Source: Clostridiales bacterium (GTDB lineage: Bacteria; Bacillota; Clostridia; Oscillospirales; Oscillospiraceae). From it: a DNA stretch of 64,000 bases. A program made the position numbers and the translations under genes. The notes beneath the pieces were generated by a model. It was given only the letters and a program-made list of their open reading frames with translations. It ran no database searches and was not told where the DNA came from. Location: NCBI GenBank assembly GCA_021205725.1, contig JAJPWY010000033.1, positions 1 to 64,000 of the forward strand, in the 5' to 3' direction. Shown here piece by piece: positions 9,769 through 18,193 of the stretch (position 1 is its first letter; each line of letters starts with the position of its first letter).

Positions 9769-9892
9769 TTATGTTGTCATATGCCTCCAGCCTGCGACGA
9801 CGGTTTGGGCTCAACCATACTCGTGCCCCGTAGCAGGCGCCTCTTTATCAGGGCCGCTTTAGCGTGATAGCACGTTACCGGATAAAATTTTC

Positions 9893-9921
9893 TTGACAAT
9901 ACGCTGGGAAGCCGCTATAAT
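9893..9921 (+). promoter_or_regulatory. Promoter of the T-box/aspS-gatCAB operon
   Basis: Perfect TTGACA (9893-9898), 17-bp spacer, perfect TATAAT (9916-9921). The transcript would begin just ahead of the T-box leader. Confidence 0.9.
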
Positions 9922-9929
9922 AACCGCAA

Positions 9930-10190
9930 TAAAGGCTGAGAAGGGGATCGTCCTTCCGCAAGCTGTGTCAGAGAAACAGGGCCACCGGCTGAAAGTCCTG
10001 TCCACAGTGGGAAACGGCGCAACGCCCCGGAGCTGGGGATTCGAGTGGTCTACAGGACCAGGAGGGTCTCCCGTATCTCTGCGTTAAGGAGTTCAAAGTG
10101 GTGCTGACAACGGGGCCAGCGCAATTCGGGTGGTACCACGGAGAGAGTGTTTTTTCCGTCCCGGACTGAATGACAGTCCGGGGCGTTTTT
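9930..10190 (+). promoter_or_regulatory. T-box riboswitch leader
   Basis: The conserved T-box/antiterminator sequence AATTCGGGTGGTACCACGG lies at 10123-10141, followed by a terminator (arms 10158-10167 and 10175-10184, then GTTTTT). Upstream, CAGAGAA and GCCACCGGCTGAAAG (about 9968-9995) fit the distal part of Stem I, and CTGTG (9963-9967) pairs with CACAG (10003-10007). Directly 3' of that stem is GGAAACGG, offering AAC (10013-10015, Asn) as the best specifier, with GAA (10011-10013, Glu) overlapping it. T-boxes bind uncharged tRNA and then read through; the specifier assignment is inferred. Confidence 0.88.
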
Positions 10191-10221
10191 CTATGCTCCG
10201 GACGTAAAGGAGGAGCTGGAA

Positions 10222-11547
10222 ATGAAATTTGTGACCGGAACGTCGGAGACCGGACGGCTGGAGCTGTCAGAGCTGAAAACGGGAGCATACGACGGGCAGA
10301 CCGTCACCGTCCACGGGGCGGTGCACAGCAAGCGGCCCATGGGGGAGGGGCTGACCTTTCTGACCCTGCGGAAGCGGGACGGGGTGCTCCAGTGCGTCTG
10401 CGGCGCAGGAATCGATCTGTCGAATGTGAGCGAGGAGTCCGCCGTCATCGTCACCGGGACCCTCTGCCGGGAGCGGCGGGCGCCGGGCGGGATGGAGATC
10501 CGGGTGGAGGACATTCAGGTGCTCTCCTCTCCGGCGGAGCCCATGCCCGTACCGGTGAACAAGTGGAAGCTGGATTTGAACCTGGACACCGAGCTAGCCC
10601 TGCGGCCAGTGGTACTGCGCAACCTGAGAAAGCGCTCCGTGTTCAAAATTCAGGAGGGCCTGGGCCGAGCCTTCCGGGAATATCTCTCCGGGGAGGGCTT
10701 TACGGAGATCCACACCCCCAAGATCGTCCACGCCGGGGCGGAGGGGGGCAGCAACATCTTCCGGCTGGAATACTTCAACCGCAAGGCGTTTCTGGGCCAG
10801 TCCCCCCAGTTTTACAAGCAGATGATGGTGGGGGTCTATGAAAAGGTGTACGAGGTGGCCCCGGTGTTCCGGGCGGAGAAGCACTCCACCCCCCGGCACC
10901 TGAACGAATACACCTCTATGGACTTCGAGATGGGGTATATCCGCTCCTTTTACGACATCATTGAAGTGGAGACGGGCTACCTCCGGTATGCCATGGAGCT
11001 GCTTCGGCGGGAGTACGCCGACGACCTGGAGCGGCTGGGGATTGAGCTGCCCAACGTGGAGCAGATCCCGATCTGCACCTTCCGGGAGGCCAAGGAGCTG
11101 GCCGCCGCCAAGTATCACCGGCCCATCCGGGATCCCTACGATCTGGAGCCGGAGGAGGAGGCCAACATCGGCCGCTACTTCCAGGAGGAATACGGGGCGG
11201 ACTTCGTCTTTGTCACCCACTATCCCACCAAAAAACGGCCCTTCTACGCCATGGACGACCCGGAGAATCCCAGATACACCCTGTCCTTCGACCTGCTGTT
11301 CCGGGGCATGGAGGTCACCACCGGAGGCCAGCGCATCCACGACTATCAGATGCAGGTGGAAAAAATGCTGTCCAAGGGGATGCACCCGGAGGAGTTCACC
11401 TCTTATCTGACCATCCACAAGCACGGGATGCCCCCCCACGGCGGCCTGGGCATCGGTCTGGAGCGGCTGACCATGAAGCTGTGCGGCCTGGACAACGTCC
11501 GGTACGCCTGCCTGTTTCCCAGAGATTTGAGCCGTCTGGAGCCGTAA
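10222..11547 (+). CDS. aspS: Aspartyl-tRNA synthetase, archaeal-type (probably non-discriminating)
   Basis: 441-residue class IIb synthetase: an N-terminal OB-fold anticodon domain (VTVHGAVHSKRPMGEGLTF...) and a catalytic core with motif 2 (VFRAEKHSTPRHLNEYTSMD) and motif 3 (GLGIGLERLTM). It lacks the large GAD insertion of ordinary bacterial AspRS (about 590 residues), so it is the archaeal-type AspRS2. With gatCAB directly downstream it most likely charges Asp onto tRNA-Asn as well as tRNA-Asp. AAAGGAGG precedes the ATG. Controlled by the T-box leader. Confidence 0.9.
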   Translation: MKFVTGTSETGRLELSELKTGAYDGQTVTVHGAVHSKRPMGEGLTFLTLRKRDGVLQCVCGAGIDLSNVSEESAVIVTGTLCRERRAPGGMEIRVEDIQVLSSPAEPMPVPVNKWKLDLNLDTELALRPVVLRNLRKRSVFKIQEGLGRAFREYLSGEGFTEIHTPKIVHAGAEGGSNIFRLEYFNRKAFLGQSPQFYKQMMVGVYEKVYEVAPVFRAEKHSTPRHLNEYTSMDFEMGYIRSFYDIIEVETGYLRYAMELLRREYADDLERLGIELPNVEQIPICTFREAKELAAAKYHRPIRDPYDLEPEEEANIGRYFQEEYGADFVFVTHYPTKKRPFYAMDDPENPRYTLSFDLLFRGMEVTTGGQRIHDYQMQVEKMLSKGMHPEEFTSYLTIHKHGMPPHGGLGIGLERLTMKLCGLDNVRYACLFPRDLSRLEP

Positions 11548-11569
11548 GCCATAAAGGAGGAATACTGTT

Positions 11570-11857
11570 ATGAAAATTACCGAAGAGATGGTGGACTACG
11601 TCTCCGCTCTCTCCCGACTGAAGCTGCCCCCGGAGGAAAAGACCCGGATGACCGGAGAGCTGGAGCAGATTATCGGCTATATGGACATTTTGAACCAGCT
11701 GGACACCACCGATATCGAACCCATGAGCCACACCTTCCCGGTGAAAAACGTCCTCCGGGAGGACGTGGTGGAGCCGTCCTTCCCCCGGGAGGCGCTGCTG
11801 GCCAACGCCCCCGCCCCGGACGGGGAGAGCTATCTGGTGCCCAAGACGGTGGAATAG
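11570..11857 (+). CDS. gatC: Asp/Glu-tRNA amidotransferase subunit C
   Basis: 95-residue GatC, the small subunit that wraps the GatA-GatB interface of the GatCAB amidotransferase. The pattern is typical: MKITEEMVDYVSALSRLKL, then EKTRMTGELEQIIGYMDILNQLDT, then PMSHTFPVKNVLREDVV. It lies 22 bases after aspS with an AAAGGAGG site. Confidence 0.95.
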   Translation: MKITEEMVDYVSALSRLKLPPEEKTRMTGELEQIIGYMDILNQLDTTDIEPMSHTFPVKNVLREDVVEPSFPREALLANAPAPDGESYLVPKTVE

Positions 11858-11869
11858 GAGGGACGAGAC

Positions 11870-13345
11870 ATGAGCCTGCTGGAACTGACTGCCCTGGAGC
11901 TGGGCAGAGCCATCAAAGCCGGGGAGGTCTCCGTTCCCGAGGCCACCCAGGCCGCCCTGGCGGCCATCGAGGCCAAAAACCGGGAGAACAACGCCTTTAT
12001 CACCGTCCTCAACGATCGGGCCATGGAGGAGGCGGAGGCGGTGCAGAAAAAAATCTCCGCCGGAGAGCTCACCGGCCCGCTGGCAGGGGTGCCCCTGGCC
12101 ATCAAGGACAATATCTGCACCAAGGGGGTCAAGACCTCCTGCGCCTCCAAAATACTGGGGGACTTCGTGCCTCCCTATGACGCCACCCTCACAGAGAAAA
12201 TTCACGCCATGGGGGGCGTGGTGCTGGGCAAGCTGAACATGGACGAATTCGCCATGGGCTCCACCACCGAGACCTCCTTCTACGGCCCCACGAAAAACCC
12301 ATGGGATCTGAGCCGGGTGCCCGGCGGCTCCTCCGGCGGGGCGGCGGCGGCGATTGCCGCCCGGGAGTGCTGGTACGCCATCGGCTCGGATACCGGCGGT
12401 TCCATCCGCCAGCCCGCCTCCTACTGCGGCGTCACCGGTATGAAGCCCACCTACGGCACCGTCTCCCGGTACGGGCTCATCGCCTACGCCTCCTCTCTGG
12501 ACCAGATCGGCCCTCTGGCCCGGACTGCCGAGGACTGCGCCGCCATCCTGGACGGCATCCAGGGGAGAGACCCCAGAGACGGCACCAGCCTGGACGCCCC
12601 TCACGGCACGCTGCTGGAGAACCTCTCCGGCGACCTGACAGGGATGCGCATCGGCGTGCCCACCGACTGCTTCGGGGAGGGCCTGGACAGCCAGGTGTCC
12701 GAGCGGGTGCTCGCCGCTGCCCGGGTGCTCCGTGACCGGGGAGCCACAGTGGAGGAGTGCAGCCTGCCCGTTATGGAGTACGTGGTGCCCACCTACTATA
12801 TCATCGCCGCCGCCGAGGCCAGCAGCAACCTGTCCCGGTTCGACGGGGTGAAGTACGGCTGGCGGGCGGAGGGGTATACTGACCTGACCGATCTCTACAA
12901 CAAGACCCGCACCGAGGGCTTCGGGGCGGAGGTCAAGCGGCGCATCCTGCTGGGCACCTTTGTCCTCTCCACCGGCTACTACGACGCCTATTACAAAAAG
13001 GCCCTCCAGGTGAAGGCGGTCATCAAGAACGCCTTCGACCGGGCGTTTGAGAAATATGACCTGCTGCTCATGCCTGTGGCCCCCACCACCGCCCCCAGAC
13101 TGGGGGAGAGCCTGTCCAACCCGTTACAGATGTACCTGTCCGACATCTACACCGTCTCGGTCAACCTGGCGGGTCTGCCCGGTATCTCTATCCCTTGCGG
13201 ACTGGACGGGAACGGGATGCCGGTGGGCGCCCAGCTGGTAGGCCCCGTCTTGGGAGAGCAGAGGGTGCTCAATGCTGCCTACGCCTTCCAGCAGAGCACG
13301 AACTACCACACTCTCATCCCCGCAGAGCAAGGAGGCGTTCGATAA
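11870..13345 (+). CDS. gatA: Asp/Glu-tRNA amidotransferase subunit A
   Basis: 491-residue amidase-signature subunit that releases ammonia from glutamine (or asparagine) for transamidation of Asp-tRNA-Asn and/or Glu-tRNA-Gln. The Ser-cisSer-Lys triad is visible: Lys in AIKDNI (about 79), the cis-Ser in GGSSGGAAAA and the nucleophile Ser in GSDTGGSIRQPA. It starts 12 bases after gatC with a GGAGGG site, and its stop overlaps the gatB start (TAATG), suggesting coupled translation. Confidence 0.96.
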   Translation: MSLLELTALELGRAIKAGEVSVPEATQAALAAIEAKNRENNAFITVLNDRAMEEAEAVQKKISAGELTGPLAGVPLAIKDNICTKGVKTSCASKILGDFVPPYDATLTEKIHAMGGVVLGKLNMDEFAMGSTTETSFYGPTKNPWDLSRVPGGSSGGAAAAIAARECWYAIGSDTGGSIRQPASYCGVTGMKPTYGTVSRYGLIAYASSLDQIGPLARTAEDCAAILDGIQGRDPRDGTSLDAPHGTLLENLSGDLTGMRIGVPTDCFGEGLDSQVSERVLAAARVLRDRGATVEECSLPVMEYVVPTYYIIAAAEASSNLSRFDGVKYGWRAEGYTDLTDLYNKTRTEGFGAEVKRRILLGTFVLSTGYYDAYYKKALQVKAVIKNAFDRAFEKYDLLLMPVAPTTAPRLGESLSNPLQMYLSDIYTVSVNLAGLPGISIPCGLDGNGMPVGAQLVGPVLGEQRVLNAAYAFQQSTNYHTLIPAEQGGVR

Positions 13346-14778
13346 TGGATTGGGAAATCGTCATCGGTCTGGAGACCCACGTGGAGCTGGCCACCCGGAC
13401 GAAGATCTTCTGCTCCTGCACTACCGAGTTCGGCGGTGCGCCCAACACCCACTGTTGCCCCATCTGCACCGGTATGCCGGGCACCCTGCCTGTCATGAAC
13501 AAACGGGTGCTGGAATACGCTGCCAAGGCGTGTCTGGCCCTCAACTGCGAGATCACCCGGTACTGCAAATTTGACCGGAAGAACTATTTCTACCCCGACC
13601 TGCCCAAGGCCTACCAGATCTCCCAGCTCTATCTCCCCATCGGCCGCAACGGGAAGGTGCCCATTCAGGTGGGCCAGGAGGAAAAGATCATCCGCATCCA
13701 CGAGCTGCACATGGAGGAGGATGCAGGCAAGCTGGTGCATGATAACTGGATCGACCAGACCCGGGCGGACTACAACCGCTGCGGCGTTCCCCTCATCGAG
13801 ATCGTCACCGAGCCGGACTTCCGCTCTGCCGACGAGGTCATCGCCTATCTGGAAAAGCTCCGCTCCACCCTGGAGTATCTGGGGGTCTCCGACTGCAAGA
13901 TGCAGGAGGGCTCCCTCCGGTGCGACGTGAACCTGTCCGTCCGTCCCATGGGCTCCTCTGAACTGGGCACCCGGACGGAGATGAAGAATCTGAACTCCTT
14001 CAAGGCCATTGCCCGGGCCATCCGCTATGAGGCCCGCCGCCAGCAGGAGCTCATTGAGATGGATCACAAACAGGTCGTCCAGGAGACCCGCCGCTGGGAC
14101 GAAAACAAAGACGCCTCCTTCTCCATGCGCTCCAAGGAAAACGCCCAGGACTACCGGTACTTCCCGGAGCCGGACATCCCACCCATGGAGCTGAGCGAGG
14201 ACTATCTGGCGGAGCTGCGTTCCGGCCTGCCGGAGATGGCTCAGGCCCGGCAGGAGCGGTATGTCCGGGAATTCGGTCTCCCGGAATATGACGCCGGGCT
14301 GCTCACCGGCACCCGGGCCCTGGCGGACTTCTTTGAGGCCGCGGTGGCTCTGGGGGCCCCGCCCAAGGAGGTCTCCAACTGGATGATGGCAGAGCTGCTC
14401 CGCACGTTAAAGGAGAAGGGCATGGAGGCCAAGGATATGGCCCTGACGCCCGGGACGTTGGCCGCCATCATCCAAATGGTGTCCGACGGCAAGCTGAACC
14501 GGAGCACCGCCTCTCAGGTGTTCTCCGCCGTCTTTGACGACGATGCCGACCCGGTGGCCTATGTGAAGGCCCACGGCCTGGAGCAGATCAGCGACGCCGG
14601 ACTGGTGGAGGAGACGGTAAAGACCGTCCTGGCCGCCAACGCTGCCCAGGTGGCGGAATACCGCTCCGGAAAGCAAAAGGTGTTCGGCTTCCTGGTGGGC
14701 CAGTGTATGCGGGCCCTCAAGGGCAAGGCCGACCCCAAGGTGGTCAACCGAACCCTGCGGGAGCAGCTGGACGGGTGA
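13345..14778 (+). CDS. gatB: Asp/Glu-tRNA amidotransferase subunit B
   Basis: 477-residue GatB, the kinase/amidation subunit that binds mischarged tRNA. MDWEIVIGLETHVELATRTKIFC opens the protein, the Zn-site region has CSCTTEFG and NTHCCPICTGMPG, and FYPDLPKAYQISQ follows; the C-terminal YqeY-like tRNA-binding tail is present. The ATG at 13345 overlaps the gatA stop by one base and has GCAAGGAGG upstream; the longer frame from 13195 is an out-of-place extension inside gatA. Last gene of the T-box operon. Confidence 0.96.
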   Translation: MDWEIVIGLETHVELATRTKIFCSCTTEFGGAPNTHCCPICTGMPGTLPVMNKRVLEYAAKACLALNCEITRYCKFDRKNYFYPDLPKAYQISQLYLPIGRNGKVPIQVGQEEKIIRIHELHMEEDAGKLVHDNWIDQTRADYNRCGVPLIEIVTEPDFRSADEVIAYLEKLRSTLEYLGVSDCKMQEGSLRCDVNLSVRPMGSSELGTRTEMKNLNSFKAIARAIRYEARRQQELIEMDHKQVVQETRRWDENKDASFSMRSKENAQDYRYFPEPDIPPMELSEDYLAELRSGLPEMAQARQERYVREFGLPEYDAGLLTGTRALADFFEAAVALGAPPKEVSNWMMAELLRTLKEKGMEAKDMALTPGTLAAIIQMVSDGKLNRSTASQVFSAVFDDDADPVAYVKAHGLEQISDAGLVEETVKTVLAANAAQVAEYRSGKQKVFGFLVGQCMRALKGKADPKVVNRTLREQLDG

Positions 14779-14820
14779 GGGGTTGGTGCGGATTTGCCGG
14801 GAGTTTCCTGCCGAATGATA

Positions 14821-15016
14821 GCCCCTACTGCTCTCCCTCAGTCAGCTTCGCTGACAGCTCTACCGCCTACGGCGGCACTTCGCCTCAGAGAGGGAGCCAA
14901 GGTTTTCGCACACCCCTCTTGCCTCCCTCTGTGAGGGAGGTGGCACGGCGTAAGCCGTGACGGAGGGAGAGCAGCACGCACTCACAACACCATAAAAATC
15001 TCCCGGCGAATTCGTA
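14821..15016. repeat. Mosaic palindromic repeat element, copy A
   Basis: Contains an inverted X module (14831-14902, CTCCCTCAGTCAGCTTCGCT ... GAGGGAGCCAAGG), a Y module (14918-14970, GCCTCCCTCTGTGAGGGAGG ... CGTGACGGAGGGAG) and one arm of the Z palindrome (CTCCCGGCGAATTCGT, 15000-15015). Same modules as the copies at 39335-39585 and 41741-42060. No coding capacity is claimed. Confidence 0.8.
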
Positions 15017-15066
15017 AACCCCTCTGCTTTGCAAGACATCCTGCAAAACAGAGGGGTTTCTTTTCC
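15016..15066 (+). terminator. Terminator downstream of the gatCAB operon
   Basis: Inverted repeat AAACCCCTCTGCTTTGCA (15016-15033) with TGCAAAACAGAGGGGTTT (15042-15059), followed by CTTTTCC. Likely end point of the aspS-gatCAB transcript after the repeat element. Confidence 0.8.
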
Positions 15067-15138
15067 GCACTAAATCGTGTTAGCGAAATATGCACAGGAA
15101 AAATCCATGATTGAACGACAGATTTTTCAAAAATGTAC

Positions 15139-15166
15139 TTGACAAGCGGAATCCTCCGGCTATAAT
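15139..15166 (+). promoter_or_regulatory. Promoter of the 38-residue peptide unit
   Basis: Perfect TTGACA (15139-15144), 16-bp spacer, perfect TATAAT (15161-15166), followed by a small GGGAGATGGTTCTCCC hairpin at 15178-15193 in the 5' leader. Confidence 0.85.
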
Positions 15167-15232
15167 AGGAGTTGCAAGGGAGATGGTTCTCCCACACGAA
15201 GGAATACGTCTTTTGGACTGGAGGAAATTGTT

Positions 15233-15349
15233 ATGAAGAATTTCATTCAAAATTTGCTGCGGTGCAACCACACCAGGGAGCGCACCTGGCGGACGGACAG
15301 CTGGGACGAGTACTGTGTTCTGCGCAATGCCTGGAGCTGCTGGCGCTAA
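15233..15349 (+). CDS. Trp/Cys-rich 38-residue peptide of unknown function
   Basis: A short frame with consensus promoter, GGAGGAAATTGTT ribosome site and its own terminator. The peptide starts MKNFIQNLLRC and ends NAWSCWR: 4 Trp (19, 24, 34, 37), 3 Cys (11, 28, 36) and 7 Arg in 38 residues, net basic. No signal peptide or membrane helix. It could be a real small protein, a leader peptide, or the coding part of a dual-function RNA; about 110 untranslated bases lie between its stop and the terminator. I do not recognise it. Confidence 0.6.
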   Translation: MKNFIQNLLRCNHTRERTWRTDSWDEYCVLRNAWSCWR

Positions 15350-15461
15350 GCGGCTTCTGGAACGTCACCGCACAGATCCGGCGTCTCACCCTGGGGAAAC
15401 CCTTCCTGCCGGGAAACGCCAGCCCATCTTTGCGATGAAGTCCTGAAAAATTTCCTTTTTT

Positions 15462-15510
15462 TCACCCTCTCCCCGCATATCCGTGTGGGGGAGAGGGTGA
15501 TCTTTTTTAT
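15462..15510 (+). terminator. Terminator of the 38-residue peptide unit
   Basis: 13-bp inverted repeat TCACCCTCTCCCC / GGGGAGAGGGTGA followed by TCTTTTTTAT. Polarity matches the plus-strand unit starting at 15139-15166. Confidence 0.88.
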
Positions 15511-15588
15511 TGGCTCATTTTGTTCTGCGGGAACAGCTGCGGTGTTTGGCCGGTCTGCCTGCCGCCGGGCCATTGGGAAGGGGGATGC

Positions 15589-16068
15589 TTACAGGGTCTC
15601 CACCCATTTTTTCAGATCAGCTACGGTCTGCCTCCCGTTTAAGAGCTTCCCGACGACGAGCTCTGTGTCCGCTGATACAGACGCTTTCAGGACATCCGCA
15701 GTTCTCCCAAATCCGCTGCCGCCGGAGGTGGCAAAGAGGACGATCCGCTTTCCGGAGAAGTCATAGCTTTCCAGAAATGTGTTGACGATGGTAGGTGCAA
15801 CGCCCCACCAGATGGGAAAGCCCAGAAGGATCGTGTCATATTTGGCAATGTCGGCGTTCCGGTCTGCCAGCCCAGGGCGGCTGGAGAGGTCGTTCATCTC
15901 TAGCGTGCTGCGTGATCTCTTATTCGTCCAATCCAGATCGGCGGCGGTGTACGGCTCCCGGGGCCTGATCTCATACAGATTGCCCTCTGCCGCCTGTGCC
16001 AGCTTCTTTGCTACATCGGCAGTGACGCCGCTGGCCGAAAAATAGGCTACCAATGTTTTACCAGACAT
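15589..16068 (-). CDS. Flavodoxin
   Basis: 159-residue flavodoxin-like FMN protein. The phosphate-binding loop is at the N-terminus (LVAYFSASGVTADVAKKLA, residues 6-24), followed by IRPREPYTAADLDW and LLGFPIWWGVAPTIVNTFLE, then LFATSGGSGFGRT around the flavin. This pattern (YFSxSGxT, GFPIWW, ATSGGSGxG) belongs to the flavodoxin_4 type. Last gene of a minus-strand operon with a hydrolase, a flavodoxin-domain lipoprotein and a small protein; probably a redox carrier or quinone/aldehyde-related reductase partner. Confidence 0.9.
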   Translation of the reverse strand: MSGKTLVAYFSASGVTADVAKKLAQAAEGNLYEIRPREPYTAADLDWTNKRSRSTLEMNDLSSRPGLADRNADIAKYDTILLGFPIWWGVAPTIVNTFLESYDFSGKRIVLFATSGGSGFGRTADVLKASVSADTELVVGKLLNGRQTVADLKKWVETL

Positions 16069-16096
16069 GTGATACCGCTCCCTTCAATATCTGTTT

Positions 16097-17071
16097 TCAG
16101 CGCAGATAAGTCTCAAAGAAGGATGCCAATTTGTCAAACGGGATAATATCCATCCGGTCATACAGATCGGTGTGGACAGCCCCGGGGATAATCATCAGCT
16201 CCTTGTTGTCGCCGGTGAGTTTTGCAAAGGCGTCCCGGCTGAAATAGCAGGAGTGGGCCTTCTCACCGTGGATGACGAGGACGGCAGAGCGGATCTCCTG
16301 GCTGTACTCCAGGATGGGCATATTCAGGAAGGACTGACAGCCCGTCACGTTCCAACCGCCGTTGGAGTTCAGGCTGCGGGGATGGTAGCCCCGCTGAGTC
16401 TTGTAGTAGTCGTAATAGTCCTTGACGAAAAAGGGCGCATCCTCCGGCAGTGGATCTACTACGCCGCCGCCCAGGGCATAGGAGCCGTTTTTGTAATCGG
16501 CAATGCGCTGGGCGCAGAGGGCCTTGCGCTTTTCATACCGGGCCTCCTCGCTGTCCTCGCTGTCAAAGTAGCCTTTGGCGTTCACCCGGGCCATGTCGTA
16601 CATGGTGGAGGCGACGGTGGCCTTGATGCGGGTGTCCAGCGCCGCTGCATTGAGCGCCATACCGCCCCAGCCGCAGATGCCGATAATGCCGATCTTGTCC
16701 GGGTCTACGTTGTCCTGTACGGACAGGAAGTCCACCGCCGCCATGAAGTCCTCGGTGTTGATGTCCGGGGAGGCCATATAGCGGGGCGTGCCGCCGCTCT
16801 CGCCGGTATAAGAGGGGTCAAAGGCGACGGTCAGGAAGCCCCGCTCCGCCATGGTCTGGGCGTACAGGCCGGAGGACTGCTCCTTCACCGCACCGAACGG
16901 GCCGCAGACGGCGATGGCTGGAAGTCTGCCATGCGCATCCTTTGGCACGTACAAATCGGCCGCCAGTGTAATGCCGTACCGGTTGTGGAAGGTCACCTTG
17001 CTGTGGTTTACCTTGTCGCTCCTGGGAAACACCTTGTCCCACTCTGTTGTCAGATTCAGTTTTTCTTCCAT
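16097..17071 (-). CDS. Alpha/beta hydrolase, dienelactone-hydrolase-like
   Basis: 324-residue alpha/beta hydrolase of the DLH/acetyl-xylan-esterase-like group. It has a strand-rich N-terminus (KVTFHNRYGITLAADLYVP), an oxyanion region GPFGAVKEQSSG, and the nucleophile elbow GICGWGG where Cys replaces the usual Ser, as in dienelactone hydrolase; candidate acid and base are in the VIHGEKAHSCYFS and PGAVHTDLYDR segments. No signal peptide. It sits 28 bases before the flavodoxin gene in the same operon. Substrate unknown. Confidence 0.82.
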   Translation of the reverse strand: MEEKLNLTTEWDKVFPRSDKVNHSKVTFHNRYGITLAADLYVPKDAHGRLPAIAVCGPFGAVKEQSSGLYAQTMAERGFLTVAFDPSYTGESGGTPRYMASPDINTEDFMAAVDFLSVQDNVDPDKIGIIGICGWGGMALNAAALDTRIKATVASTMYDMARVNAKGYFDSEDSEEARYEKRKALCAQRIADYKNGSYALGGGVVDPLPEDAPFFVKDYYDYYKTQRGYHPRSLNSNGGWNVTGCQSFLNMPILEYSQEIRSAVLVIHGEKAHSCYFSRDAFAKLTGDNKELMIIPGAVHTDLYDRMDIIPFDKLASFFETYLR

Positions 17072-17118
17072 GATGATTGCCTCGCTTTCTAAATGGATCG
17101 TAAAAGGATAGGGTACAC

Positions 17119-18192
17119 TTAATCCAGTGAAAAGGTGACGGTCACATCGCCGCTGCCCAGGGCTTCCTCCCAGCCGGTCAGGTCGTCGATGCGGCCCAGC
17201 CGGGTGTAGCTCCAGGAATTGGAGCCGTAGAAGATCACGATCTGATCGCCGCAGTACAGGACGATGTCTCCCGCCTGGGTGGTGGTCTGGCTGTCGTCAG
17301 CGGGCAGGCTGGCACCAAGAGAACCGACCTTCTCAAAGCCGGAGTAGTCGCTCATCTCAATTACGACGGGGGCCTCCTCCATCCGTTCGACAAGGGCGCT
17401 GACCGCCTCATTTTCTTCCAGCGTGGCGGTAAACACGCTGTCTCCGATCTGCACGTTCATTTTCAAGGGTGTCACCTCCGAGTCTTCTTTTGGCAGCGTA
17501 AGACTGCCTACCCATTCAGCTACGTCGTTCTCTGTTGCGTCCCCGGAGAACCGCTGTCCCTCCAGCCAGGTAACGGCGTCCGAACAGAGCCCGTGCAGAT
17601 TCTCTGCGCTGGAGCCGATGCCGCTGCTGTGGGAGGTGCAAAAGGGGATGATCGTCACATCAGAGAACTCATAGCGCTCTAAAAAGGTGCTGATGATTCT
17701 CGGCGCCTGTCCGTGCCAGATGGGGTAGCCGAGGAAGATCACATCGTACTGCGCCATGTTCTCCACGCCACCGGAAATGGCAGGCCGTGCGGATGCGTCT
17801 GCCTGTTCCTGATTGGCCCGGCTGGAGGAGTCGTTATAGTCTAAATCCTCCGCTGTATAGGGCGTTTCCGGTATGATTTGATAGCTGTCTGCGCCGGTTT
17901 CGTCGACGATCCACTGGGCGATCTGCTCTGTTGTGCCGGTGCAGGAAAAATAGGCGACCAGTATATTGCTGCCGGAAGAAGTGCTGTCAGCATCCACCGC
18001 CTCATCGTAAGCTTCGTCTGCCGAAGCCGACGCTTCCGGCGCTATGGTTTCGCTTCCTGCTTCCGACTGATCTTCCACCGCTGCTTCAGCGGTAGATTCC
18101 GCATCAGACGAAGTCTCTGTATACCCTGCGCCGCAGGCTACCAGCAGAGCCAACATGCAGGCGGAGAGGAATAATGCAAAAAATCGATTCAT
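17119..18192 (-). CDS. Lipoprotein with flavodoxin and cyclophilin-like domains
   Basis: 357 residues. A lipoprotein signal peptide ends in LVAC with the lipidated Cys at 20, then an acidic Ser/Glu/Ala-rich linker (about 21-73), a flavodoxin domain (ILVAYFSCTGTTEQIAQ; FLGYPIWHGQAPRIISTFLE; FCTSHSSGIGSS) and a C-terminal cyclophilin-like domain (MNVQIGDSVFTATLEENEA ... DIVLYCGDQIVIFYGSNSW). The product would be anchored on the outer face of the membrane. The ATG at 18192 has AGGAGG upstream; the longer frame to 18261 overlaps the preceding gene. Confidence 0.87.
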   Translation of the reverse strand: MNRFFALFLSACMLALLVACGAGYTETSSDAESTAEAAVEDQSEAGSETIAPEASASADEAYDEAVDADSTSSGSNILVAYFSCTGTTEQIAQWIVDETGADSYQIIPETPYTAEDLDYNDSSSRANQEQADASARPAISGGVENMAQYDVIFLGYPIWHGQAPRIISTFLERYEFSDVTIIPFCTSHSSGIGSSAENLHGLCSDAVTWLEGQRFSGDATENDVAEWVGSLTLPKEDSEVTPLKMNVQIGDSVFTATLEENEAVSALVERMEEAPVVIEMSDYSGFEKVGSLGASLPADDSQTTTQAGDIVLYCGDQIVIFYGSNSWSYTRLGRIDDLTGWEEALGSGDVTVTFSLD

Positions 18193-18193
18193 C

